The translations under genes were made by a program, and so were the position numbers. Shown here in pieces: positions 1 to 7,672 of a stretch of 64,000 nt of DNA. The notes beneath the pieces were generated by a model that was not told where the DNA came from, did not search any database, and saw nothing but the letters and a program-made list of their open reading frames with translations. Origin of the DNA: Eubacterium sp. (GTDB taxonomy: Bacteria; Bacillota; Clostridia; Oscillospirales; Acutalibacteraceae); assembly GCA_017886765.1 (NCBI GenBank), contig JAGHJI010000069.1, positions 1-64,000 on the forward strand, read 5' to 3'. Numbering within the stretch: the first letter of the stretch is position 1; every line of letters starts with the position of its first letter.

Positions 1-28
1 CCCTTATATGTCGATAACTTCTAGCCAT
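1..28 (-). CDS. IS3-like transposase OrfA, N-terminal fragment cut by window edge
   Basis: An ATG at 26-28 follows a good ribosome site (AGGAGGG, complement of 37-43) with 8 nt spacing. Nine codons are visible, MARSYRHIR. OrfA of IS3 elements is a helix-turn-helix protein that binds the IS ends and is fused to the OrfB catalytic part by frameshifting, but nothing of that lies in the window. The call depends on the short N terminus and the IS-like end upstream. Confidence 0.45.
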
Positions 29-32
29 TAAA

Positions 33-69
33 AAATCCCTCCTGATGTTTATTTTACATCAAGAGGGTT
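33..69 (-). promoter_or_regulatory. Hairpin that sequesters the transposase ribosome site; may also terminate
   Basis: AACCCTC-T-TGATGT pairs with ACATCA-G-GAGGG across a 7-nt loop (minus-strand reading). The 3' arm contains the Shine-Dalgarno sequence of the transposase start. IS elements often carry such hairpins so that read-through transcripts are not translated. T-rich runs on both sides mean it could also work as a bidirectional terminator for the neighbouring rnf-linked gene. Confidence 0.55.
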
Positions 70-138
70 CTTTTTTCTATTGTCCACTTTTTACGGACTT
101 GTTCAGTTTGCCCACAGTTTTTCTATTATATAAACGAA

Positions 139-1128
139 TTATTTATTAATAGCCTTTACTACATTCTCAACGATTGAGTCAACTATAATTGTGCAGCCTG
201 CTGAAAGGTCAGCGTCCGTCGGATAACCGTCATCGCCTACTGCTGCGGTGAGCTCATCAGCGGTCTTGCCCTTTGCGAACTCCTCAAAAGCAGCCGCCTG
301 CTCAAACCACTCTTTCTGAATCGGTGAAGCAGCTCTCATATTGTAGTCGTCCTGAAGCTCTTTCTTGGAAGCGAAAGTGCCTTCTGCAACAGTGAACGCG
401 CCGTCAGCCATTGAGCACTTAGCCTGTGAAGCGTCAATCAGACAAGAGGTGATTTTACCGTCAGCATCAAGGGTTACTACAGCGTAGTTAGAATCATACT
501 GAAGATTGGTCTCGTTGCTTTCATAATACTTTTCTGTTGTGATTGCCATCTTAAGCGTATCCGTAGCGGAAGCGCCGAGGTCCTGCGCATTGTTTACTGC
601 ATTGACAACAGCTGCAGAAATGTCTGAAACATCAATTGTGCAGCCGGCTTTAAGGTCAGCGTCTGTCGGAAAACCGTCATCGCCTACCGCGGCACTGATT
701 TCATCAGCGGTCTTACCCTTTGCGAAAGCTTCAAAAGCGTCGATCTGCTCATACCACTCTTTACCGATTGGAGAAACGCCTTTCATATTGTAGTCTTCCA
801 GCTTCTCATCTTTTGTTCTGAGATCTGATACATCTCCGTCATTTGTGGCAAGATCAGGCTGCGTCTGCGCCTCGTCGATCTTACAGTCGATAATCTTTCC
901 GTCAGCGTCAACAAGAACAGCTGCGCATACGGAGTCGATAGTAAGCGTTGTCTGCTCCACGTCTGAGATAGAGCTGATAACGGCATAACCTGTTTTTGCC
1001 GTTGCAGCGTTTGCGGCGTCACCTGTCGTTGTGCTTCCTGAATCGTCTGCGCCGTTGCTGCAGGCAGCAAACGAAAGAGCAAGAACAGAAGCAAGCCCCG
1101 CTGCAAGAATTTTTTTCATTTTTGTCAT
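139..1128 (-). CDS. Lipoprotein with two FMN_bind-like repeats, next to the rnf operon
   Basis: 329 residues. A lipoprotein signal ends at Cys23 (FAAC), so the protein should be anchored outside the membrane. Two repeats of about 130 residues follow; each has DYNM..SPI.KEW..Q, AF..FAKGKTADE and a PTDADL.AGCTI segment (AGCT at 161-164 and 310-313). The last segment matches in position and flanks the SGATITT flavinylation motif of RnfG, but with Cys where Ala is expected; Thr is kept. It lies just downstream of rnfB with its own promoter, which suggests an accessory redox or flavin role with Rnf. That function is inferred. Start chosen by the GGAGAGG ribosome site. Confidence 0.7.
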   Translation of the reverse strand: MTKMKKILAAGLASVLALSFAACSNGADDSGSTTTGDAANAATAKTGYAVISSISDVEQTTLTIDSVCAAVLVDADGKIIDCKIDEAQTQPDLATNDGDVSDLRTKDEKLEDYNMKGVSPIGKEWYEQIDAFEAFAKGKTADEISAAVGDDGFPTDADLKAGCTIDVSDISAAVVNAVNNAQDLGASATDTLKMAITTEKYYESNETNLQYDSNYAVVTLDADGKITSCLIDASQAKCSMADGAFTVAEGTFASKKELQDDYNMRAASPIQKEWFEQAAAFEEFAKGKTADELTAAVGDDGYPTDADLSAGCTIIVDSIVENVVKAINK

Positions 1129-1173
1129 AAGTTTCCTCTCCTATAAGTTATTATACCTTAAAAGTACAGATAT

Positions 1174-1202
1174 ATAATATATTAAAACCCAGAGATTGTC
1201 AA
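1174..1202 (-). promoter_or_regulatory. Promoter of the FMN_bind-like lipoprotein
   Basis: Minus-strand -35 TTGACA (1197-1202), 17-bp spacer, -10 TATTAT (1174-1179). The lipoprotein can therefore be made independently of the rnf operon that ends at 1244. Confidence 0.7.
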
Positions 1203-1243
1203 TATTTTATCAATATATTGACATTATTTTGTCAAGTTTTTCT

Positions 1244-2044
1244 TTAAGCGTAGACCTTAATGATCTTTCTGGGGCATTTTTCGGCGCATAAACCGCATTG
1301 TGTACATTTAGTATAGTCAATTTTTGCGATATTATTTTCAAATACGATAGCGTCCCTGGGACAATTTTTAACACAGATACCACAAGCTATGCATCCCGCC
1401 GAACACGCATCGGTCACTGTCTTGCCCTTTGCGCGTGAAGAACACTGCACCCTGTTTTTTGCGTTTACCGGAATCAGCTCAATAAGATTATGCGGACAAA
1501 CCCTTACGCACTTTCCGCACGCAATACAAAACTCCTCGTCAACAACGGCTTTTCCGTCGATGATTCTTATCGCGCGCTGGTCGCAGACTTTGGCGCAGGA
1601 GCCGTAACCGAGACAGCCATATTTACAGGAATACGGGCTGGACCCCGGCATTTTAGCGGCATAGGCACAGTTATCCACACCTATATAATTATAATCTATA
1701 TGCTTCTTATCGCGGGTGCCGTCACATTTGACATAGGCAACCTTCTTTTCAATCTCTCCGACTTCCTGTCCCATGATTTGAGCAATTTTTTCAGCGACGG
1801 GTCTTCCGCCTACGGGGCAGGCGGAAACCTTTGCTTCTCCGCCGGCAATCGCTTTTGCCAAGCTGTCACAGCCTGCGTATCCGCATCCGCCGCAGTTACT
1901 GCCGGGTAAAACCTCACGCACCGCAACCTCAAGCTCATTTATATCCACATGAAACGCTTTTTCGGCGATACTCAGTATAACACCGATAAGGATACTGAGT
2001 ATTCCGACTGTTACGACCGCGATAATAATTTCGTTGATATTCAT
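1244..2044 (-). CDS. rnfB: Rnf complex subunit B (ferredoxin-type Fe-S protein)
   Basis: 266 residues from ATG at 2044, chosen over an upstream in-frame start because GAGGAAAGG sits 7 nt before it. An N-terminal membrane helix is followed by the CGGCGYAGC...C cluster domain and then ferredoxin-like CxxCxxCxxxCP motifs (CIACGKCVRVCP, CIACGICVKNCP, CTQCGLCAEKCP). RnfB takes electrons from reduced ferredoxin and passes them into the Rnf complex. It is the last rnf gene of the operon, and its start lies just beyond the end of rnfA. Length and motifs are normal for clostridial RnfB. Confidence 0.96.
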   Translation of the reverse strand: MNINEIIIAVVTVGILSILIGVILSIAEKAFHVDINELEVAVREVLPGSNCGGCGYAGCDSLAKAIAGGEAKVSACPVGGRPVAEKIAQIMGQEVGEIEKKVAYVKCDGTRDKKHIDYNYIGVDNCAYAAKMPGSSPYSCKYGCLGYGSCAKVCDQRAIRIIDGKAVVDEEFCIACGKCVRVCPHNLIELIPVNAKNRVQCSSRAKGKTVTDACSAGCIACGICVKNCPRDAIVFENNIAKIDYTKCTQCGLCAEKCPRKIIKVYA

Positions 2045-2060
2045 AATAATCCTTTCCTCA

Positions 2061-2639
2061 TTAAGCAAAAGCGTTAAATCCGTAAAACGCAATGGACATC
2101 AAACAGGCAGTCATAAGAACTGCCGGAGTTCCCCTGAACGATTCAGGGAAATCATTGTTTTCGGTTTTTTCACGCACGCCGGCCATAATGATGATTGCTA
2201 TGCAAAAGCCTACCGCTGTTCCGAAACCTGTTACAACGCTTGTCACAAAATCATTTGACTGCTGCACATTGGTCAAAGCCGTACCCAGAACGGCGCAGTT
2301 GGTGGTTATCAGCGGCAGATATACGCCCAGAGCTTTATAAAGCGCCGGTGAGGCTTTTTTCAGAAACAGCTCAACAAGCTGAACAAGAAAAGCAATCACC
2401 AGAATAAATACAATCGTTTTGAGATAAGTCAAATCGAGTTTAACAAGCACATAATCGTAAAGAAGACTTGTGACCGCTGAGGAGATCGTAATGACAAATA
2501 TTACGGCCCCGCCCATACCGGCGGCGGTTTTTATATTCCTTGACACGCCGAGGAACGGGCATATTCCGAGGAACTGACTGAGAACGACATTATTGATAAG
2601 CGCAGTCGTCAGGAGTACTAAAAATAAAGTCTTAGCCAT
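2061..2639 (-). CDS. rnfA: Rnf complex membrane subunit A
   Basis: 192 residues, six predicted membrane helices. GICPFLG near the N terminus and TNCAVLG in the middle carry the two Cys that, with their counterparts in RnfE, bind an intramembrane [2Fe-2S] cluster in studied Rnf/Nqr complexes. The start has GGAGG about 9 nt upstream, inside the end of rnfE. It is a homologue of RnfE in inverted topology. Length is typical. Confidence 0.96.
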   Translation of the reverse strand: MAKTLFLVLLTTALINNVVLSQFLGICPFLGVSRNIKTAAGMGGAVIFVITISSAVTSLLYDYVLVKLDLTYLKTIVFILVIAFLVQLVELFLKKASPALYKALGVYLPLITTNCAVLGTALTNVQQSNDFVTSVVTGFGTAVGFCIAIIIMAGVREKTENNDFPESFRGTPAVLMTACLMSIAFYGFNAFA

Positions 2640-3310
2640 TATTCATTACCTCCTTCTTTTGCGCCGCATTCATCGCACTTACCATTGCATCCGCCTTTTC
2701 CTACCGTGCGGCGTTTTGCGCTTTTCGGTCTGATCTTATTCATCAGAGCGCAGAGAATAGAAAGCACGAAAAATGCGCCGGGAGCCAGAACAAAAATAGA
2801 TATCGGCTCAAAGTTTTCGGGCGTTACCTTATATCCGAACAGCGTTCCGGCACCGAGGAGTTCCCTCACAATACCGATTACGGTAAGGCCAACGGTGAAA
2901 CCCAGTCCGATTCCGATACCATCGAATATGGAAAGGATGGGGCCGTGCTTTGAAGCATAGGTCTCAGCCCTGCCGAGAATAATGCAGTTTACGACAATAA
3001 GCGGAATGAAAATTCCCAGGCTGTCGTAAAGTGCCGTCACATAAGCGTGCATCAGCATCTCTACTATCGTGACAAACGAAGCGATGATGATGATATATAC
3101 GGGTACTCTTACCCCGCTGGGAATGAATTTGCGCAAAAGCGAAATCAGAAGGTTTGACATCACAAGAACAGCCGTTGTGGCCATACCCATGCCCAGACCG
3201 TTCTTTGCGTCGGTGGTTACCGCAAGAGTGGGACACATACCCAGCATAAGAACAAAAGTCGGATTTTCTTTTATCAGTCCGTTATAGAGCCTTTCTAAAA
3301 TAGCCTTCAT
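2639..3310 (-). CDS. rnfE: Rnf complex membrane subunit E with Cys-rich tail
   Basis: 223 residues from ATG 3310; an upstream GTG at 3319 is possible, but GGAGAG with 8 nt spacing fits the ATG. There are six predicted helices, with cluster-ligand Cys in GMCPTLA and VNCIILG. Unusually, the C terminus ends in a basic stretch and then CNGKCDECGAKEGGNE, a Cx3Cx2C motif (about residues 208-215) that I do not recall in ordinary RnfE. It might bind a metal or cluster, or be a harmless extension. It overlaps rnfG at its start and rnfA at its stop. Confidence 0.94.
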   Translation of the reverse strand: MKAILERLYNGLIKENPTFVLMLGMCPTLAVTTDAKNGLGMGMATTAVLVMSNLLISLLRKFIPSGVRVPVYIIIIASFVTIVEMLMHAYVTALYDSLGIFIPLIVVNCIILGRAETYASKHGPILSIFDGIGIGLGFTVGLTVIGIVRELLGAGTLFGYKVTPENFEPISIFVLAPGAFFVLSILCALMNKIRPKSAKRRTVGKGGCNGKCDECGAKEGGNE

Positions 3311-3315
3311 CTGTC

Positions 3316-4404
3316 TCACTCTCCTTTCAGATTTGTATTGTAAAAGTCGATTGCTCCATTAACCGCAGTCAGAACCGCGTCTGTTGTTATGGTAGCGCCG
3401 GCAATCATATCTATCTCGTTATTTTCAGGGCTTGCGCCTGATGGCACGTGGGTAACTTCTTCTGCTTTCATACCCACAAACTGCTGTGCAAACTCGTCGC
3501 TTGTGCACTGTCCGCCCAGCGGCTTTGTTTCATTGCACACAAGGGTTGAGAAGCCCTTTACCAATCCGTCGTTACCGATGCCCAGTGCAATCTGCAGATC
3601 GCCGTCGTAAGCATTGTGCGCGGTGACGGTGATGATATATCCCATATCTCCGGCAGTCTGTACATCGTCTATTGTATATTCCTCATTGGAAACGGCGGTA
3701 AATTCATACGGGGTCAGAGCGGTGATGTCGGCTTCAGGAAACGCTTTCTGCAGCGGGTCCTCAGCCGCTTCCTCCTCAAGCCCTCCGCCGAAGTTGGTCT
3801 GATAAAATACGATAGCCGCGTTGGCAGCCTCCGTTACAGCGTTTGTGGTTATGGTCGCGCCGCTTACTGCGTCGATCTCATTGTCAGCCGTGGCACCGGA
3901 GCTTGTGTATTCCAGAACGGACGCCTTTTTGTCAGCGAACTGGGAGGTAAAATCAGGCTCCGCGCATTTTGAGCCTATACCTGCTGTTTCACTGTGGGAC
4001 ACAACATTCAGACCGGTAATCGTTCCGTCTGAGGTAATTCCCACTGCCACCTGAACATCTCCTCCGTAACCGTTAGGAGAAGTTGCCGCTATTACATAGC
4101 CTAAAATATTGCTGCCGCTTTCATCCGTAACCGCAAGCGTATCGTTGATAACACAGCCTTCATAACCGGCCGAAGAAAGGGCCTCAGCCGAGCCGTCAAT
4201 AAGGCTTTCGCTGTTTTCCACTTCCGCGAAATACTGTGAATCGGGGTATACAACTTTATACACTTGAGCTCTGGCGTCTATCTCCGCCTGCTCAATCGGC
4301 CCTCTTGTAATCTGATTTACAACTGCCAGAGCAAGCACAGCCACAACGGTCACTACAAAAAGAACAAGCGTATTTACTAAAATGCCTGATTTTTTCTTAG
4401 CCAT
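3316..4404 (-). CDS. rnfG: Rnf complex flavoprotein subunit G, with duplicated FMN_bind domain
   Basis: 362 residues against about 180-210 usual for RnfG. After one N-terminal membrane helix there are two FMN_bind-like units: DAVSGATITTNAV (SGAT at 181-184) and DMIAGATITTDAV (AGAT at 335-338), each preceded by a GY..DLQ/VQVA.GI segment and a conserved ET..(I)G..C motif. Thr of SGAT is where ApbE attaches FMN by a phosphoester bond. The second copy keeps Thr but has Ala for Ser. Overlaps rnfD by 8 bp. Two flavins on one subunit are possible but not shown. Confidence 0.93.
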   Translation of the reverse strand: MAKKKSGILVNTLVLFVVTVVAVLALAVVNQITRGPIEQAEIDARAQVYKVVYPDSQYFAEVENSESLIDGSAEALSSAGYEGCVINDTLAVTDESGSNILGYVIAATSPNGYGGDVQVAVGITSDGTITGLNVVSHSETAGIGSKCAEPDFTSQFADKKASVLEYTSSGATADNEIDAVSGATITTNAVTEAANAAIVFYQTNFGGGLEEEAAEDPLQKAFPEADITALTPYEFTAVSNEEYTIDDVQTAGDMGYIITVTAHNAYDGDLQIALGIGNDGLVKGFSTLVCNETKPLGGQCTSDEFAQQFVGMKAEEVTHVPSGASPENNEIDMIAGATITTDAVLTAVNGAIDFYNTNLKGE

Positions 4405-5347
4405 TGCTCTTTTCCCCCTTCGTCATTTTTTCACAGCCGAAAGGCTTTGGAATGGTTATTTTCTCAATAATCGGCACGAGAAGATTTCCGATAATGATAG
4501 CATAGGAAACACCTTCCGCAGATGATCCCAGCATTCTGAAGAGCGCCGTCATAAGACCCAGGAGAATGCCGTAAATAATCTGACCTTTGGCGGTTATCGG
4601 ACTTGTTACATAATCGGTAGCCATAAAGAACGCACCGACAAGAAGTCCGCCGGAAAGAAGCTGACCGGCAATATAATTTACCGTGATCTCATTGCCGGAA
4701 ATCAGGTTAATCAGAATAACAAACACAAGGGTCGATAGAATATAGGTCAGCGGTATTCTCACTGAAATAACTTTCTTTATAATAAGATACAGTCCGCCGA
4801 CCAGTATGGCAAGGGCGGACACCTCACCGATACATCCGCCGTGGTAGCCCAAAAACAGCGTCAAAAGATCCGGAGACTCCCCTGCCTTTATCATCGCAAG
4901 CGGCGTAGCAGAGGAAACACCGTCAATGGAAAAGTCATTCATCCTGGACGCAAAGGAAATCAGAAGGAAGCACCTTGCCGCCAGCGCCGGGTTCATAAAA
5001 TTCTGACCCAATCCGCCGAAAAGCATTTTTACCGCAATAATCGCGAACACACCGCCGATTACGGGAATCCACCAGGCAACGGTTGACGGCAGGTTAATCG
5101 CAAGTATAAGACCGGTGACAACGGCGCTGTAGTCAAAAATGGTAATAGGTTTTTTCGCAATCAGCTCAAACAGCAGTTCGCTGAGCACGCAGGTAACCAC
5201 GCTGATGGCAATGACCATTAACGCATCCAGGCCGAAATGATAAACACCGAAGGCAAGTACGGGAAGAAGTGCAATAACTACATCGCGCATAATCGCCTTA
5301 GTTGTGCTTTGCTCTCTCACATGGGGAGATACTGAAACATTATACAT
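4397..5347 (-). CDS. rnfD: Rnf complex membrane flavoprotein subunit D
   Basis: 316 residues, about ten membrane helices. The IDGVSSATPLAM segment contains the covalent FMN attachment site, with Thr148 the likely acceptor, as in RnfD/NqrB. NPALAARCF and the TDYVTSPIT stretch are also family hallmarks. Ribosome site GGAAGTG precedes ATG 5347, and the gene overlaps rnfG at its 3' end. RnfD is a core part of the ion-translocating path. Confidence 0.96.
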   Translation of the reverse strand: MYNVSVSPHVREQSTTKAIMRDVVIALLPVLAFGVYHFGLDALMVIAISVVTCVLSELLFELIAKKPITIFDYSAVVTGLILAINLPSTVAWWIPVIGGVFAIIAVKMLFGGLGQNFMNPALAARCFLLISFASRMNDFSIDGVSSATPLAMIKAGESPDLLTLFLGYHGGCIGEVSALAILVGGLYLIIKKVISVRIPLTYILSTLVFVILINLISGNEITVNYIAGQLLSGGLLVGAFFMATDYVTSPITAKGQIIYGILLGLMTALFRMLGSSAEGVSYAIIIGNLLVPIIEKITIPKPFGCEKMTKGEKSNG

Positions 5348-5365
5348 AAATCACACTTCCTTTCC

Positions 5366-6688
5366 TTAATTTGCCGCACGCATCTCGTGCACTTTCGCCT
5401 TGCCCTGCTTGCAAAGCTGAGTAAGCGGAATTTTTGCCGGACAGACATAAGAGCAGCTGCCGCATTCTATACATTCCATACCGCCCAGGCGTTCAAATTT
5501 TTCAAAATTCTCCGAACGCACCGCTTTTGCCAGCATCTGCACCACCAGCGTCTGGGGGCAATGGTTTACACATCTGCCGCAGTGAATACATGCCGACTGC
5601 GGCAGGGCCGCAACATCATCCTTTAAAAACGCGAGTATGGACGCCGATGTTTTTACAACCGGAACATCCAGCGAACTCATCGCCGTTCCCATCATCGGTC
5701 CGCCGGAAATAAATTTCACAACGTCTTCCTTGGCGCCTCCGGCAGTTTCCAGAACGTATCTGTGACTTACGCCGAGAGGAACGTCCAGATTACAGGGCGT
5801 ATTCACGCCTTCACCGGTGACAGTCATGACCTTATGAATCAGCGGCATATTCTTATAGACCGCCTCATAGACCGCGAAACAAGTAGCAGTGTTCAGCACG
5901 ATACAGCCCTTGTCCGCGGGAAGCATTTTGGAATTGATTTTTCTGCGGGTTACGGCATAAATCAGCTGTCTCTCTCCGCCCTGTGGATATTTGGTCTTAA
6001 GTGGGCAAACGCTGATTTTTTCTTCCGACGCGGTTTTTTCCTCCAGCAGTTTGATTGCCTCCGGCTTATTATTTTCTATACCTATAACGGCCTTCGCGTT
6101 GGGCAGGACTTTCAGAGCGGCTTTTACACCCTTAATTATTTCATCGCTTTTTTCCAGCATAAGACGGTAGTCCGCCGTCAGATAAGGCTCGCACTCGGAA
6201 CCGTTTATGATCAGTGTATCAATATTCGCCGCATTTTTCGGCGAAATTTTAACACTGGTGGGAAATCCCGCTCCGCCGAGACCTACGATACCGGAATTTC
6301 TGACGATATCAATAATCTCATCCGCCGACAATGAATCCAGCTCGCGGTCACTGCCAAAGCCTGAAACGACTTCCTCCAGACCATCGTTTTCAATAATGAT
6401 ACAGTCCTCACTGCCGCTGTTTACCACGAGTCTTTTTTCTATTGCCTTGACCGTGCCCGATACCGAACTGAAAACCGGCGCGCAAATATGTCCGTCGGCC
6501 TCAGCGATAAGCTGACCTCTGCGCACTCTGTCACCCGGGGAGACGACAGCTTTCGCAGGCTTACCTATATGCTGGGACAACGGATATACCATCATTTGCT
6601 CCGCGCCGACTTGGCGAATCGGGCAATCCATGGCAAGCTCCTTACCCTCATAAGGATGTATGCCTTTTTTAAATGATTTTTGCTTCAT
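5366..6688 (-). CDS. rnfC: Rnf complex peripheral subunit C (NADH/FMN and Fe-S)
   Basis: 440 residues. A barrel-sandwich N-terminal region (V.PGDRVRRGQLIAEADG) leads into the Complex-I-51-kDa-like NAD/FMN domain (GLGGAGFPTSVK; NGSECEPYLTADYRLM). Two [4Fe-4S] motifs lie near the C terminus (CIHCGRCVNHCP and CIECGSCSYVCP). RnfC is the site of NAD reduction. First gene of the operon, with AAGGGG before its ATG and an 85-nt leader containing a hairpin. Confidence 0.97.
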   Translation of the reverse strand: MKQKSFKKGIHPYEGKELAMDCPIRQVGAEQMMVYPLSQHIGKPAKAVVSPGDRVRRGQLIAEADGHICAPVFSSVSGTVKAIEKRLVVNSGSEDCIIIENDGLEEVVSGFGSDRELDSLSADEIIDIVRNSGIVGLGGAGFPTSVKISPKNAANIDTLIINGSECEPYLTADYRLMLEKSDEIIKGVKAALKVLPNAKAVIGIENNKPEAIKLLEEKTASEEKISVCPLKTKYPQGGERQLIYAVTRRKINSKMLPADKGCIVLNTATCFAVYEAVYKNMPLIHKVMTVTGEGVNTPCNLDVPLGVSHRYVLETAGGAKEDVVKFISGGPMMGTAMSSLDVPVVKTSASILAFLKDDVAALPQSACIHCGRCVNHCPQTLVVQMLAKAVRSENFEKFERLGGMECIECGSCSYVCPAKIPLTQLCKQGKAKVHEMRAAN

Positions 6689-6718
6689 GAAACTACAACC
6701 CCTTAAGCTAATGTTGAT

Positions 6719-6761
6719 GTCCGTCGTTTTACCGAACCGGCGCCGGTTTCAAACGACCGAC
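6719..6761 (-). promoter_or_regulatory. Long hairpin in the rnf leader
   Basis: A perfect 14-bp palindrome, AACCGGCGCCGGTT (6735-6748), sits inside outer arms GTCcGTCGTTT and AAACGACcGAC (10 of 11 paired). In the rnf transcript it lies about 12 nt from the predicted start and 30 nt before the rnfC start codon. No U-run follows, so it looks like an mRNA-stabilising or protein-binding element rather than a terminator. The palindrome could also be a DNA operator. Confidence 0.6.
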
Positions 6762-6779
6762 ATATTTACACATTTTAAC

Positions 6780-6808
6780 ATATTACATTGTATCATAACT
6801 AAAGTCAA
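6780..6808 (-). promoter_or_regulatory. rnf operon promoter
   Basis: Minus strand: -35 TTGACT (6803-6808), 17-bp spacer, -10 TAATAT (6780-6785), predicting a start near 6773. No Rex-like box is seen, unlike at adhE. Confidence 0.75.
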
Positions 6809-6906
6809 CAATCAATCCATTATTCAGAAAATAAGCAGGTGAGGTAAATGCGGGATACCTTTCCTTTTATTATTCGTATTCATTACATTTTTAAAACAAA
6901 GGTGTG

Positions 6907-7572
6907 TCAGCCGGATAAGCTCTCCCTTTTCTTCTCCCTGAAACTTTTTCCGTAATACTTTTTCAGCAGCCTTTGGATCTGTCTTTCACAAACGCCGATT
7001 TTCCCCGCAAGCTCGGATAAAGTCAGATCCGGCGTGTATAGAAACGCCTGCTCAATGATAACGAATCGTCTGTCATTAAGGCTTTCCGATGACACATTCG
7101 TGACAAAGGACGCCGGCAGAAATCTGCGGACAATGTTGGTTAAAAGAAGCATAGCCAATCCGCTTACGGCGCTTTGATAGTCCGCATACTGATTTCTGTA
7201 TTCTGATAAAAGCGCACATGCCGGGCTGATATCAAAATTTTTCAAATAGCAAAACGCATTGGAGAGAAACACGGATGAAACGGCATTGGCTCTATCTGCA
7301 TTTACCGCCTGGAGCATGAAAAAAACATCCTGCACCGGATCCTTTCTGTCAGCCTTCTGGCTGTGATAGATACCGGGACCGGTGACAAAAAAATCACCGC
7401 TTTCAAGTTCATACGTTTTTGTATCCGTAAGCAGCTCCCCCCTGCCCCTTACAATAAAATGAAGCTCATAGCTGTTTTTGGCGTGAGCGTGCATCGGGAT
7501 ATCCTCCGACAGAGGTCCGCCTCCGATATCCGTTATATCAAATAAAACATGGTTCCAGGTAAATCGAATCAT
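6907..7572 (-). CDS. AraC-family regulator lacking the second helix-turn-helix
   Basis: 221 residues. Residues 1-140 look like an AraC-type cupin sensor (H.H..YELHFIVRGRGEL.TD, LE.GDFFVTGPGIYH). The C terminus has LTLSELAGKIGVCERQIQRLLKKYYGKSF, the first HTH of the AraC DNA-binding domain, then stops at FREKKRESLSG. The second HTH of about 50 residues is absent, and reading the other frames beyond the stop does not restore it. It is divergent from the GH95 gene and probably regulates it. The protein may be a natural short form or a decaying gene. Ribosome site GGTGATA. Confidence 0.75.
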   Translation of the reverse strand: MIRFTWNHVLFDITDIGGGPLSEDIPMHAHAKNSYELHFIVRGRGELLTDTKTYELESGDFFVTGPGIYHSQKADRKDPVQDVFFMLQAVNADRANAVSSVFLSNAFCYLKNFDISPACALLSEYRNQYADYQSAVSGLAMLLLTNIVRRFLPASFVTNVSSESLNDRRFVIIEQAFLYTPDLTLSELAGKIGVCERQIQRLLKKYYGKSFREKKRESLSG

Positions 7573-7587
7573 ATTATCACCGAAATC

Positions 7588-7616
7588 ATCTTATCATAAA
7601 CACGACATTAATTCAA
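7588..7616 (-). promoter_or_regulatory. Promoter of the AraC-type regulator gene
   Basis: Minus strand: -35 TTGAAT (7611-7616), 17-bp spacer, -10 TAAGAT (7588-7593). The -35 box lies between the two arms of the inverted repeat at 7602-7628, so a protein bound there would affect this promoter too. Confidence 0.6.
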
Positions 7617-7628
7617 TAAAAATGTCGT
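7602..7628. promoter_or_regulatory. Inverted repeat, candidate operator between regulator and GH95 gene
   Basis: Perfect 8-bp arms ACGACATT and AATGTCGT with an 11-bp spacer. The repeat overlaps the regulator promoter and sits just upstream of the GH95 -10 box (TATAAT, 7650-7655), which has no good -35. A weak -35 next to an operator is typical of activator-dependent promoters. Confidence 0.55.
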
Positions 7629-7672
7629 ATTTGGCAAAATTTTATATGCTATAATTTCCTTGAGGTGATGAT

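Larger units (their letters stand above)
1..105 (-). mobile_element. End of an IS3-like insertion sequence (partial)
   Basis: The minus strand runs from a likely terminal repeat (81-105, containing CCACTTTTTACGGACTTG on the plus strand) through a hairpin to the start codon of a protein beginning MARSYRHIR. To me this resembles the OrfA start of IS3-family transposases of gut Clostridia. The element continues off the left edge, so the other end and any target duplication cannot be seen. Its end lies about 33 bp from the stop codon of the next gene. The family assignment rests on memory of similar N termini, not on a comparison. Confidence 0.55.

Noticed and set aside
5762-6334. 190-codon plus-strand frame opposite rnfC
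   Set aside because: Shadow of rnfC; composition is that of the reversed gene and there is no promoter or ribosome site.
7631-7655. TTGGCA at 7631 as the -35 box of the GH95 gene
   Set aside because: It is only 13 bp from TATAAT, too close for a sigma-A promoter.
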